Below, in pieces: positions 26,001-38,124 of a stretch of 64,000 nt of DNA. The DNA comes from Prunella strophiata (lineage: Eukaryota > Chordata > Aves > Passeriformes > Prunellidae): the NCBI GenBank assembly GCA_036583965.1, contig JAZBQD010000001.1, positions 14,037,392 through 14,101,391 of the forward strand. The letters are read 5' to 3'. The notes beneath the pieces are model-generated. The model saw nothing but the letters and a program-made list of their open reading frames with translations. It did no database searches and was not told the origin of the DNA. Both the position numbers and the translations under genes were made by a program. The number at the start of each line of letters is the position of its first letter. The first letter of the stretch is position 1.

Positions 26001-27899
26001 GGCTACAAATAGCTCCACTATGGCTGGAGTGGTGCTGCTTCTGCTGGGATGCAAGAGATGGTTGCAAGGGTTGGTATGTGGCCAAACTAATGGCTTCATT
26101 GTTGGAGGAGTATTTCATTTTCTCTTTCTTTCATAAACAGTGAGAAAATGAGGCAAAGGCCACATAAGCAACTCTATCAATGAGTGGGATGAAAAAAGCC
26201 TCAGAAGAACTCCACTACGAGAGATGATTCTCCCTGCACGTAGTAAAGTAGCTCTGACCCTTCTTTTTTTCATTAAAGGACACTAGAGCTGTGTAATATT
26301 AATAAATCTTACACCTCCTTAGCTATCTACACACATTTTGAGCACCTGTGAGCGACTACAAATTTTGACATTTTTATTTAAGAGGTCACTTTCCCACGTA
26401 TATATTAAACAGCAACTTCACTACAATTTCCAACAAAAGGCTGGTTTGTGTTTGGTTTACCCTCCTTCTCAAACAATGATAGTGTCCAGGCCCTGAGTCA
26501 CTGATGTTCCTGCCCTGCCCAGCCATGCACAGGCTGATGTCCCACCCTGTCCCCAGGGAGATGCCCCATGCCCAGGACTGCCCCAGTCCCAAGCTGGGCT
26601 GGTGGGATGAGCCCAGCCTAAAAGGTTCTGTCCTGCCTGTCCCCTGGAGTCCCCAGGAGCCTCAGGAAGTCCCCACCCCATGCTGCCTCCTGACATCCAG
26701 CTCAGCTTTTGTGCCTTTTGGGGAGTGGGAAGGGTAAAAAAAGTAAATCTCTGCTGGCAAACCATTTGCCTCCCAAGACCTGAACACTGAAGGCAGTTTC
26801 TCTCACATGAGCTGATCCAAATCTTTTCCAACACTGGCAGAAACCATTACAGGATTTTAGGCTCCCAATATTAGCTACTAACTGAAAGAAGCTGGTTTCT
26901 ATCTGGTTTTGCTGCTGCTTTGTTATTTTAAATGTCTGGCAGCCTAAACACAACCAAATATTTGATTCTGGGTTCAACTTGCCTCTCAAAACTGTATTGC
27001 TCATGTGGAAGCAAAACATGGACAATGCCCAATTACACAGAGGCAGCCTGTTTGGACTGGGGTTAACCAGACACAGGAACAAACACCAGGGACCACACAA
27101 GAGTCACTGAGATGCCTCAGAGCATCAGGCACAGGCACAAAGCCACCAAGGCTGGTCCCTCCAGAGGAGCACCCACACTCTGCCCAGCTCTCTGCCTGTA
27201 CCACGTCCCCACCACATTTGCCAGCATTTATATTACTGCTCAGGCTTTTTGTTTACCTGGTGAACAAAAGCATTTAACACCCCAGAAAATGGAGATCTAA
27301 CTCTCTGAAATTCAGTCATGCAAAATGAAAAGGACTTCCACCTATGCATATCTGTATTTTAAAATGAGAAGTACAAACACTGCATTCTTTCTGTTCTTCT
27401 ATTAGCAAATTAATACCCTACACCCATATTCTTTTACTGCACATTGTGGAAAGCAAAATAAAGTAAGTTCTATACCATGTTCTGTTAATATTATCCTTTC
27501 CCTTTGCTCATGTCATCTGCTGGAGACCAGTTAGATCTTTTTACACAGTATCTACTACAGAAAATCAAAAGAACTTAACAAAACACTAATGTCATAGTTT
27601 ATCAATGTTAATTAAATCCTCTAAGTGACTCGAGATCATGCATGAGAGTAATTTTAATTTAATATATTAGGTCTCCTTTGGGTTTAAGGGAAACTACTAA
27701 GCTCAAATGTGATTCTAAACAAGGATGATTTATTTGAAATTGGGTTATATAAATATTTATATATAACTGACCTTCTGTGTAATAAAACCAATTTTGAAAA
27801 ATATGGTGAAAATCCTGAGCACAAGGTAATGCAATAAAGAATTAGAACAGTGATTCTCAGATGCTGTGACACAAAACAGAATTTTCTCTTTGTGTTTAC

Positions 27900-27920
27900 A
27901 AAAAAAAAAAAAAAAAAAAA
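27900..27920. repeat. Poly-A tract (21 A)
   Basis: An uninterrupted A run between gtttac and ttacctcac. No retroelement body was recognised beside it. Confidence 0.9.
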
Positions 27921-30900
27921 TTACCTCACATCATTTTTTAGAGGCCTGTTGGAGAGAACATCTGGAAAACATTCCACAGGAAATCAAACCTATATTAAAT
28001 ATGTTTTGCAGGGCTCTGTTTCCTTGCATCGACCTTAAGCATTCATAATGTGTTTCTGTCTTCCCAGCTGCAAAGAAAACACTTCTGTCAGAGCTCTCTA
28101 CAAAATGACAGGCTGAATTGTCAGCCAGTGATTTTATCAGGGGATGCTGGTAAGATTTCTATTTAGTCTACCTGTCTCTGTACCAAAGCTCTGCAAGAAC
28201 ATGAAAAAATCCACCAGCTGCTTTCCAACTGTCATGAATTTGTTTAATTTCCTTTATGCTGTTTAATTTGAAGCTTCTAAATAAAAATGACTGGCATTTT
28301 TAAAGATGCCCAAGCCTCATTGTCTCCTGGCAGGATGTTACTCAGGAAAGAACTATTCTCACTTCATTAGCTGGGCAAGCAGAATAGTCTGAATTACAGG
28401 CTGGTAACCTAAGAAAATCACTGTCACTCTCAAAAAGCAAGCCAAGGAAAAATAGTGCCACTGCAAGTCCTTGAGCGTGCCACTGGATGCCTCAGTGTTT
28501 ATGAATAACTTTATTGTGAGTGCACACTGAAAGGATGTGCTTCCAAGTACCTGAGAAAGACATCCATGGCAATAATATTCCCTGTAACCACTTGAATAAA
28601 CTATAATAGACTATTACTAGCTCAAGCATGAAACTGATGGGAGTTTGGAGATGGAAAATAATCTAAGAAGTACAATACAAGTTCTCTCTTCACCAGAAAA
28701 GTTTCTGTTGGTAGATGTACTGGAACATCAGGTTTCCTGGGGTTATGCAGGGATGCTCTTTGCCTAAGAAAATCTCTCAGTGGTATGTGTGGTGACATTC
28801 CTGAAGGAAACAACTCCATGTCCCCTTGCCAGAGGGGTGGCTCAAGGAAAGAAAGGGTGTCCAGAGTGTCCTTGCACTCAGCTGAGCAGGGTCTGTGGGC
28901 AGCCAGCAAGGCTGAAACCCATCCTGGAGCTACTCTAAATACTCTCTGACCTTGGAGTAAGACAACAAATATAAAATCAGAACTACAGAAGACAAAAGCA
29001 GAGTAGAGTCTTTTTTATGTGGGCCCATTTTGCACACAACAGCCCCACCAAACAGCAAGTTGAGAAGTTCTGGCAGCAGCAAGCCAAGAGAGCATTGATC
29101 TCATTCAGCATGTTTTACTTGCTTTTAGAAGTAATATGGATATATAATGATAGTACAGAAAGCACTGATTTGTAGTGTAAGATAGCAAAACAAAACACTT
29201 TTACCAGTTAAGGATAATGTGCTGTCTCAAGAGCTTTTTTTTTTTTTTTTTGACTCCCCTCTCAAAAAAACATGAACATACAAGACAGAGAAAAAAATGT
29301 GAGGCCAGGAGTTGACAGCCTGTGATACACCCAGACATTTACAGAGGTTGTTCTGAAATGAACTGTCCATTCTGAAAACTATTTTGCAATGCTGCATGAT
29401 GGCCAGTTACTGAGATGTACTTCCAGCATTTCATAATGACTAACTGGCAAAGGGAGCATCGTAACTGAGAGGACAACCACTGTGACTTATGTTTGAACTG
29501 GAACAAAAGAAAGTGAACTAAATATTCAAATAATACAGCTTGAATTTGACAGAGTTCTTAGCAGTATGTGCTTTACAATAGAAAAGCTTCCTTTAATGGT
29601 TTATAGAATGCGCTTGAAAAAAATTAATGTAAGCACAAACATTATCTTTTGATGTAAGGTCATCTCTTAATAACCTTAGACAAGGGTCACAGTCAGCTCA
29701 CACAGAAAATCCATCATCAACAGTAAACACACACCAGAAAACCCCTTCTGTGTCACTTGTTTTAAAGCCAGCAGATCATTGAAGCATAGGAAACAACCAC
29801 AGGAAACAACCACCACCTCTGCTGAGAAGTCTCTGCAGACACTGCCACATTTACATCTCGCTTCCACTTACAGGGGTTACTCCAGTAACACTGTAGTGAT
29901 TATTAACATAATTAAAGCAATGTAATTTCTATTCAGTAAACATGAGAATGCTAAAAATTTGAAGATATGCATGTGGCTGTCACTTGCTCTGTTGAGAAAC
30001 AAAGTTTTATTTTTAGCTCCAGTGCTTACATTTTCTTGCAGCTATTTTAACAGATGAACTGCCACCAGAAATATTCTCTCACTGGGCCCTGATGTAGAAT
30101 GATATAAATAACCTTTACAAAGTCCAGCATAATGGAATGGTAAAATCAGTTGACATTCTCCTAATTAGCACTGCCTGAAGATTTACCTACACAGAACAGG
30201 AAGAGCCAAATTCACCTCTGGAATAAATCCACTGAAGTCACTGATGTCAGAGGAAGTACACTGGGAATGGACTTGATAGAACAGATCTGTTATTTACATT
30301 AAACACGGAGCAGCTTCTTGCCTGTAGCATATACATGGCATGAGGTAAATGAAAAAATAATTTTGATTTATTAAAGCAAATGCCATTGTGTGATATATAC
30401 ACCCTTTCTTTGCCCCAGAAACTGGCAAGTTAGCCAAATTTGACTGGGTGTACACTGACAGATCTTCCCTACACTACACCCTAATAGATCAGGGGATGGA
30501 AACTACTCATCAAACCAGTGGATGCTTAACTCCTTTCTACAGAAATCTCTCAACTAACAATTCAAAAAGTCAGCAGTAGCAGTACCCCTAGTGGAATCCC
30601 ATCCAGCAAAGCAATTAAGTGCTTGCATAACTGTAAGGACATGAGTAGCTTCAAATTTAGATCTCTATTAAAGTTTAATGCCAAATTTAACTGTCTTGGA
30701 TTTCAGTATTTTTGACTAAACATGTGTGAAACTGCTTAATTAGCATATGTAGTTTAATCTGTCCCCCTTGCCCCGATAAATCAACAAAACAAAATGGGTC
30801 ACATTACCCTGCTGTAACCCCCACCCTGGCTCATGTTCGTCATCTGTAGTCTTCTTATTTCTTAAATTATACACACAGCTTTTCTTTTCCACTTAAATTA

Positions 30901-30953
30901 ACAAAACAAGGGTTTTCAGACAAAATGGACACTCAGGGAAGTGTTCCTTATTG

Positions 30954-31268
30954 CTCTCTACAACTGCCTGGGAGGAGGCTGCAGCAAGGTCTTCTTCCAA
31001 GTAACAAGGGACAGGATGAGATGAAATGGCCTCAAGTTGTGCCAGAGAAGGTTTAGATTGGATATCAGGAAAATCTTCTTCATGGAATGAATATTCTAGC
31101 ATTGGAACAGCTGCCCAGGGAAGTGCTGGAGTCACCACCCCTGAAGTTAACAGACCTGCAGATGTGGCACTTGGGGACAGGGTTTAGTGGGGGGCCTTGG
31201 CAGTGTTGGGTTTATGGCTGGACTTGATGTTCTTAATGGTTTTCTCCAACCCAAACGACTCTCTGAAG
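30954..31268 (+). mobile_element. CR1 LINE 3' fragment, plus strand
   Basis: The segment follows the familiar CR1 3' end in order: ctctctacaactgcctggga, then a gap, then aatggcctcaagttgtgcca, gattggatatcaggaaaat, a piece reading ggaacagctgcccaggga, the gatgtggcactt / ggacagggtttagtgg block, and finally ggactt-gatgttcttaatgg with ctccaacccaaacgactct. The usual short terminal repeats of the gattct type have decayed. It is truncated at the 5' end, as most CR1 copies are, and has no usable reading frame. It is antisense to GFRA1. The identification is from memory of the consensus; subfamily unknown. Confidence 0.9.
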
Positions 31269-32407
31269 GATCACATTTAGATACAAGTGCCCCAAGTTTT
31301 TGGAGCTGAAATGGTCACAAGTACCTCACTCAGCTCACTGAGTCATGTTCCTAGAAAGAGACTGACATGGAAGCAGGGTATCTAAACAAAGCCCATACAA
31401 CCTGAATCCCTGGCATCCAAGTTTACTTTGTGATTGTTGTATGCCCAGACATGCACTCTTTATTCCCACTTCCACTTCTTCAGCCCTGCAGACAGGTGAT
31501 ACAGAATATTCAGTGCCACAGGTTATTTTTAGCCTGATCAGCAGAGGATCTACCTGACTGCAGGGATGCTGCCTGGAGAGTTTGAGCTTGCCTGACAAGG
31601 GACCTCAGCATGAAACTGTCTAGTTACTGCTTCCTGGAGCATGAGCTCTCTTCACTGGTACAGCACAAAGCCAAGGGAAAGCTGGGTGCAGGACTAAAGC
31701 TGAGCCCTTTTTCTAATTACTGTATCCTTGTGCCTCTCCTGCTTTTGGAGAAATGTCAATCACCCAGCAAGCTTTTAATCTTCAAGCTCCTCCTAAGCTG
31801 ACCAGAGAGAGTATAAATGAGGGCCAGCCAAGCAGATCTGGGCACTGCAGAATGAGATCCATGCACACTCCAAAAGGGACAAAGCTGTCTTGTTTTCCAG
31901 GATGTTTGGATTTTTCTGATTCCAAAGGGATTTAGGGATACCTTATAAGGAGGAACTGCTTGATTCATTTTGAGTTTTATTCAGATGGAAGAAATTTAAA
32001 GGTACCTTTGTTTCTGAGGGGGAAGGGAGAGCAATATTATGTCTATTTGCTCTGCTAACAGAAGACATAAAAGTAATGAATCATGTAAAGGACTGAAAGG
32101 AAAGAAAATAATACAATATTGCAGTATTTTCTATCTTTACTTTGCCTTTCTTGAAAGGTTTTTGCTTATTTTGCAGAGACTGCATTAATATTTTTTTCCA
32201 GGCTAGCAGTTCTGCACACACATATTCCACTACACCATCAAGTTTCCCCTGTAGAATACACCAGCTTCTTCCCCACCTCCCTTCAGACCCCATTTTTTGA
32301 ATTTTATGAACTGTCACCATGCCTCACTATTAGTTCATTAAAATGAATGAACACCTGTTTTGTCTTTTTTTTTTTTCCCACTTAAATAAATAAACCTCTA
32401 GCAATAT

Positions 32408-32455
32408 AGACATGTATGCATACATTTACATACTTGTACATACATACATGTATAA
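32408..32455. repeat. Simple repeat of the CATA/TATG type
   Basis: catgtatgcatacatttaca followed by tacttgtacatacatacatg, a degenerate tetranucleotide repeat. Confidence 0.8.
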
Positions 32456-33172
32456 AAATCACTCTTCAAATTCAGGCTATGTGAGGTGAGCTTGTGGGCA
32501 TGGGCCAAAAAGCAAACTTACAATTTTTCTGCCCCACTGGGTATCCTAGGGACACAGGAGCTCTCCTGAGTGCAGGTGCAGAGAGCTCAGGCTCACCCCA
32601 CCACACTGCAAGCATCCTACACCTACTGCAGGGTGAGTCAAGCACCAGAGGTTTTGCACCCACTCCCTGACTCAGTCTCCAAACACACAATGCAGGCACA
32701 CCCTGCACTGCTCTAGAAATCAAGAGTGTCCTTTTCTCAATGTCCTCAGCAGCATTACAGGAAATACACTGTTGTCCTGGCTTTGTATAACCCAGCAAAG
32801 TGATCATCTCAAGGAGCTGCCAAAGTGCCAAATTGATAAAAATGCCCTGGAGGGACTCAAACCCAGCTCTGTTATCCAAAACTGTGTAATGGTACTGTGT
32901 CCTTCATGAAAATACCCACCAAGTGCCCTTTTAACATGCAAAACTAGAGTCAGGCTGAGAGGGAGCACTCAGGCTTTTATCTGACCAAGTGAATTGTCAC
33001 CAATATCAGCTACAAGGCTCAGAAAGGGAGGCAGCACCTCTGTTTTCCCTCTCATTTGCTGAATTACAGATGATCACTGGACCGTGGCAGGATATTGAGG
33101 GAGGAAAAGCACAACATGCAGAGAAGCAGGTGAGGAGGCACCATAAGTGCCTGTAATGGAATTCAAACGTGT

Positions 33173-33365
33173 CAGAGAGGAGGTGAAAGTCAGATAATTG
33201 CAGGAAGATCTGGAAAGAGATGAAAGGAGACTAAGCAAGGGGAAGAGGTAGGAGGGGAAAAAAAGCAATGGAAAAAAAAGTGAGAAAAATGAAAGAGAGG
33301 TATAAGGAATAGAGAATGTGAAGAAAAGGTCAAATTTCTTTTCCCCCTCTTCCATCTCCTCCCAC
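33173..33365. repeat. Purine-rich tract switching to pyrimidine-rich
   Basis: About 155 bases dominated by A and G (for example ggaagaggtaggaggggaaa) end near 33329. A pyrimidine block follows at 33336-33365 (tttcttttccccctcttcc). Parts of the two are complementary, such as ggaagagg with cctcttcc. Confidence 0.7.
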
Positions 33366-34835
33366 ACATGCCTCCAGTGCACTGCTCCCTGTTAATTCTG
33401 AAACTGAGGATTGCTCCATCCTAGAACAAGATACTGGGCTCCCCCATTCTGAAGCAGGACAAAAAGGGTTGCCTGCACATTTATAAGATCTCACCACAGA
33501 CCTGTCTCTAGTGCTGAAGCACGAGGGTGCAGGGTTTGCAGTCAGCAGTGGCTTTTGCTGCAGGAGCAGTCCACAGGACTCACACAGAGAAGCCACTTTT
33601 ACCAACAGGTTCCAGCTGTATAGCACCTGCAGATTGTCACATACCTCACAGAAAAGGAGCACAGACACAGTGACTCCCTTTCCAAGGTAAATTATCATTA
33701 GAAGTGTTCAACAGAATATCACAAAGGAAAATTATTTCCTTGGCAAGTTTCTGATGCTTTCAGGAAATGCAGCAAGCAGCTGAGCTTCTGTTCTAACATT
33801 TCCAGTGGATGAATTCTACAATTCTTCTGTGCACTGCAAGAATGTTTGCATATCCTCACAGAGTGCTCTGATATCTGCAGCAAGCAGACATCCTTCATGC
33901 AGAGCTGAATGGGTGGTTGCAACAAAATTAAGACTGGATAGGACAGGTGACCAAAAACTGGTCAAGAGGTAAGAACACACCAATGGAAGCACATTTATAA
34001 AGATTTGGCTCTCTGAGCACACAGTGCTGAAAACATTTTTCACTGTATTTTCAAGGAGATGACCCATGTACTGGAACCTAATTGGACATTTCATTATTAG
34101 CCTTCCCCTATCCCACATGAAGAAGTTATTTAAATATGTGAAGCATATTTTTGTATTTTTTTTCAGTGTCAAACAGCTATAGACAGCAATATGTACCTTT
34201 TGCAGAATTAAGGCAAAAAAATTAAGAAGGACAACTGTCTTCTGAAATTAGTTAAGAACTACTTTATGGCTATTTGATCTTCAAAAATGAACCTCAATGA
34301 TCTGACCAGTCATTTGGAGTATAATTATTCTGAAGGACAAGAAACATGCTCCTACCAGCTTCTTTATTAGCAAAAAAATGCTGCCCTTCTTTCTGATCTT
34401 TGCAGCACATGAATGGATTGATAGCATTATTTCAATAAATAATGTGCCTGTATCATTATCATTCTGGTCAGTGTCTTCTGAATATATCCAGGAAAAAAAC
34501 CCAAGTATGCAAATTCAAGACACAGATTATTAAAAAGACCAAACTAATGACTCACACTTTCATCACTCAAGCAAAATAGTATTTGCAGTACTGTCAAATG
34601 TGATAGTGGCAAATATGAAGCACCCTGCCCTGCATTTACAGCAGGATGATATTCTTAAACATGCCAGTCAGCTTTCTGAAGAATAATTGTTAGCTGAAGT
34701 GATCAGATCACGAAGTTCTTCAGAGGTTTGTGCTATTCCAGGACATCACTGGTGAAAGTTTTTGATGATACACTCCCTTTTCTTAGAAGATTTGTTTATG
34801 GTCACAACAGAAAAGAACTCTAATGGCTTCTTCTT

Positions 34836-34837
<2 letters not shown>

Positions 34838-34870
<33 letters not shown>
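34838..34870. repeat. Poly-T tract (33 T)
   Basis: The longest homopolymer in the window, between cttcttgg and gcttttcttttc. It is likely length-polymorphic and prone to assembly error. Confidence 0.9.
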
Positions 34871-34873
<3 letters not shown>

Positions 34874-37784
34874 TTTCTTTTCACTGAGCATTGACAGACA
34901 TGCCTGAGAGATTACAATTGTTTTAAAGCTGGACATGGACTGGGATACAAGCAGAGGCAGCAGACAAATGATAATGAAAGTGAACCATTCAGCATTCTGA
35001 TGAAGTTGAAAATTAGGACTGTTTACATAAGTCAGACTTATTTGCATTTCCTGGCATTTCAGGTCTCTTTATCCCTCGATTGAGAATTTCTTATATAACA
35101 GATTAATGAACTGAATAAAAGAATAATAAAAAAGCAAAGCATCCTGCCATGTTAGTGGTACCTGCAGTTTGGCCAGATTGCTTCCCTGCTCTTAACTCTG
35201 CTTCAAGAACAGATTTGGGGATACATACACCAGGATAAACCTTTTAAAGTAGTGTTCAAAACTGAATGTTGAAATACTTTACACAGGCCCAGCTGATACT
35301 TTATACAGAGAACAGGCAGATTCAAATCTTGCATTTCTGAGTAAGCAGCATTCATAAACCATTTTATGAACGTATTTTCAGAAAACCTTTAGAACTTGTA
35401 CCCCTTGTCTAAACTAGCATTATGAAAAGGCTTTAATAGGTGTAATAGGCATGCAAATAACAGTTTCTAAATTACCTGGTTTCACAGTAGGAAGACCATA
35501 TTTTCAAATTATTCTGCCATTTAGATACTCTCATTCAAAATGAAATAGAAGTTACCAGAGTTAGAATTACTCACCTACTGACTACTGCTTTTAGTTATTC
35601 TACACATATCTGGAATTACTGCAAGGACTGATATTTATCAGTGCCAGCAGTTACAATAGCAAGGAGATCTCCCATTTCTTTCCTGCCCTGCCCAAGCCCC
35701 TGTTTTCCTGCAGGACTAGGGGAACAAATCTCACCAATTTCCTTCAAGTGCATAAGTCAGAGATGAAATGTCTTTCACTGCCTGATAGGCTGGGACAGCT
35801 TTGGTGCCAATTCCTCCTCTCCATGACAGCAGGGAGGGAAAGTATTAAACCAGCAGCAGTTTAGAGAGCCCAGGAGGATGTAACACAACCTGAGGTGACT
35901 CTCAGCAACACACCAAGCTTGCTTCACCTCCACAGGACCTAAGTGCTGCCCACACTGAGTCTGCCCCAGACCCTGCAGGCATCTGCCCACCCATTCCCTT
36001 GTACCAGTGCTGCCCCTCACCCTCATAGCCAGGGCTCACTGAGCCTTGGAAGAGCCAAAACTTTTTAATTTTCGATGTTGTAAAGCAAAGGAAGCCACTG
36101 TTCATCTACAAATAAATCCATTTTCATATCAGTGCTGGCTGCAACTTCAGGCAGAGATTTTACCAAGCTTTCCCCTGCAACATTGCAATGGAGAAGTCCA
36201 ACACCAGACTCATGAAGGTAAACTAAACAAAATTCCATAAAAAACTTAACTGCTGAGACAACATTAGATCAAAGCTGACCAAAGAAAAACACAGTCATGA
36301 GAGAAGTAATGGTATTAATTTAACAAGTTAATTCCAGAGTACTACAACCAAATAACCAGGAGAAGTCTCTCTATAAAATCATCTCTCCAGTTTCACTGGC
36401 ACTGAAACACACTGTTTTTTGGCAGAAAACACAGTGAAGACACTAACTAGTGTGTAACTCTACTAACTAACAGGACCTGTGTATAGGGAAGGCAACACGT
36501 AGAAGCCAAAATACTAATGGAGCAACATGGAAATATAAAATGGATTGTTCTGAGGCTTTCATAAACTGCAGCAGCACCAGCAATCAAGGTGCTGAATGCA
36601 AGTCAGACTGCTCTGATTTAAATCTGCTCCTGTTGTGGCCAGCAGGAAATGTGTCTCCAGATTCCCCCAAAGCCATGGAGGACAGGGCACTGCTCACCTC
36701 CTCACCTCTGAACAGCACTCAGGCACAACTGAAGTGCTATCAGCAAAAAGCCTAAAACCAGCAGTGGAAATTCATAAACAAACTTCAAAGTAAATATTTT
36801 ACCAGGCATAAGTAAGCACTTATTAAGATTTAGATCGTATCTTCAGTGTCCTTGACATTTTACAATAGTGTTTATCTCCCTTGTTTGCTAATTCACAGAA
36901 TTGGATAATCTACAAGAAATTTACACATTAGAAACCAGCAGGATTCACAGGCACGACTTCATAAATATGACATTAGGACAACAATGCTCTAATACAAACA
37001 TACACAATGCTAAGTAGGGGCAAAGCATTTCCTGAGAGCAGAGTGGAGCCTGTTTGCCAGTGGATCAGCTCTGTGTGACAGGGACCCCACGAGGGGAAAG
37101 GACCCAGCTTGTCCCGTGGAGCTGGGCTCTGCTCTGCACTGCCAGAACACTCAGGGAAGAGGCTGGGAATTAGGTCAGTGAAGCAATGACCCCCCAGTTG
37201 CATCAGCCCAGCACCCTGCTCAGGGGAGGGGAGATGAAACAATTTCAAGCTAAACCAGGTCTATGAAGACAGTGGGATTCTGTCTACAATGTGAACCCCT
37301 TTTTTTCCAATGAATTAAAACCACATGAGTAGTCAGAGCATTGTGACTATTTATAAGTCCAAGATGAAGCTTGTATTCCCAATTATTAGTTCTCACATGT
37401 ACAGTGAAAATAAATCCCATTGTAATAAAAAAAAAAATATTCTCTTTTTACCTGGTAACTAATAGGACATAAAAATCATACTGAGACATTATGTCATAAA
37501 GACACACAATGTTTCCAACAAAAATCTGTAAAAATTAAACTGGGGGTTTAAAGACTTCTCCATAATGCGAGGGGGTAGCTGTGAGCAGTTTTGGAGAAGG
37601 CACACACTGTAAGCAGATGAGGGCTTTTGTTACTCTGTTAAGGATGTCAGAGGCATTTGCTTTTTTTCCCTGACTCATCCTTTCCCTTAGTGGGCACTCT
37701 GACCCTTAGCCCTGCAAATCCATCAGCACCAGGAAGTTCTCTCTGGTACCTCATTAATCACCCCCCTGCCATGTGCTGTCTTAC

Positions 37785-38124
37785 CTGCAGATGTAATTCT
37801 TCTTGCAGGACTCCTGCAAATTCAGGCAGTTTGGTTTCTCCCTGTCCTCATAGGAGCACACAGGAACAATGGTCTGCCTCCTCCTCTCTGTACAAGCCAC
37901 GTCTCGGCAGGAGCAGAAGAGCATCCCGTAGCTGTGCTTCGGGGGGACCTTGTCAAAAAACAGCCTCAGGGCCTTGTGGCACTTCCTCTTGTTACAGATC
38001 TCGTTGGACGTGCTGCTGGTGCAGGGGGTTATGTAAGCAGATCTGAACCTCTTGCAGGTATCATTCAGGTTACAAGCTTTGGCTGCATCCAAGCAATTGT
38101 TGCCCTTTGAAAGTACTGGCTCCA
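37785..38124 (-). CDS. GFRA1: GFRA1 exon for cysteine-rich domain 2 and the start of domain 3
   Basis: This 340-nt exon encodes about 113 residues, from VEPVLSKGNNCLDAAKAC to CKKNYIC plus a split Arg codon. The acceptor is a T-rich tract ending in ttttttccag; the donor is ctgcag followed by gtaaga. It begins after the first base of a Val codon and ends two bases into Arg. It holds 13 cysteines, and spacing such as KRKCHKAL, MLFCSC and VACTERRR is typical of GFR-alpha. Domain 2 is the main GDNF-binding module, and its triple-Arg segment has been linked in the family to ligand and heparan-sulfate contact. The tail from EKPNCLNLQ opens domain 3. An N-D-T glycosylation sequon lies near the start, where human GFRA1 has an Asp-Asp-Ile stretch as I recall. 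The residue after ALR is Leu, where I remember Gln in GFRA1 and GFRA2. There is no frameshift or stop. Confidence 0.96.

Larger units (their letters stand above)
21313..37784 (-). other. GFRA1 intron (16472 bp, phase 2)
   Basis: Bounded by gtaaga at 37779-37784 and ttcctgttgcag at the 21313 side. It contains a CR1 tail (30954-31268), poly-A/T tracts (27900-27920, 29235-29251, 32365-32376, 34838-34870), TATG/CATA-type simple sequence (22978-23024, 32408-32455), a GC-rich patch (26465-26735) and a purine-rich tract (33173-33329). I recognised no coding or RNA gene. Confidence 0.85.

Noticed and set aside
30893..31138. 81-codon minus-strand frame
   Set aside because: It is the antisense of a CR1 tail, not a gene.
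32740..32900. Possible MIR or tRNA-derived SINE (ggactcaaacccagctct on the plus strand)
   Set aside because: Only a B-box-like word and a loose resemblance to reversed MIR; no A box at the right distance and no tail.
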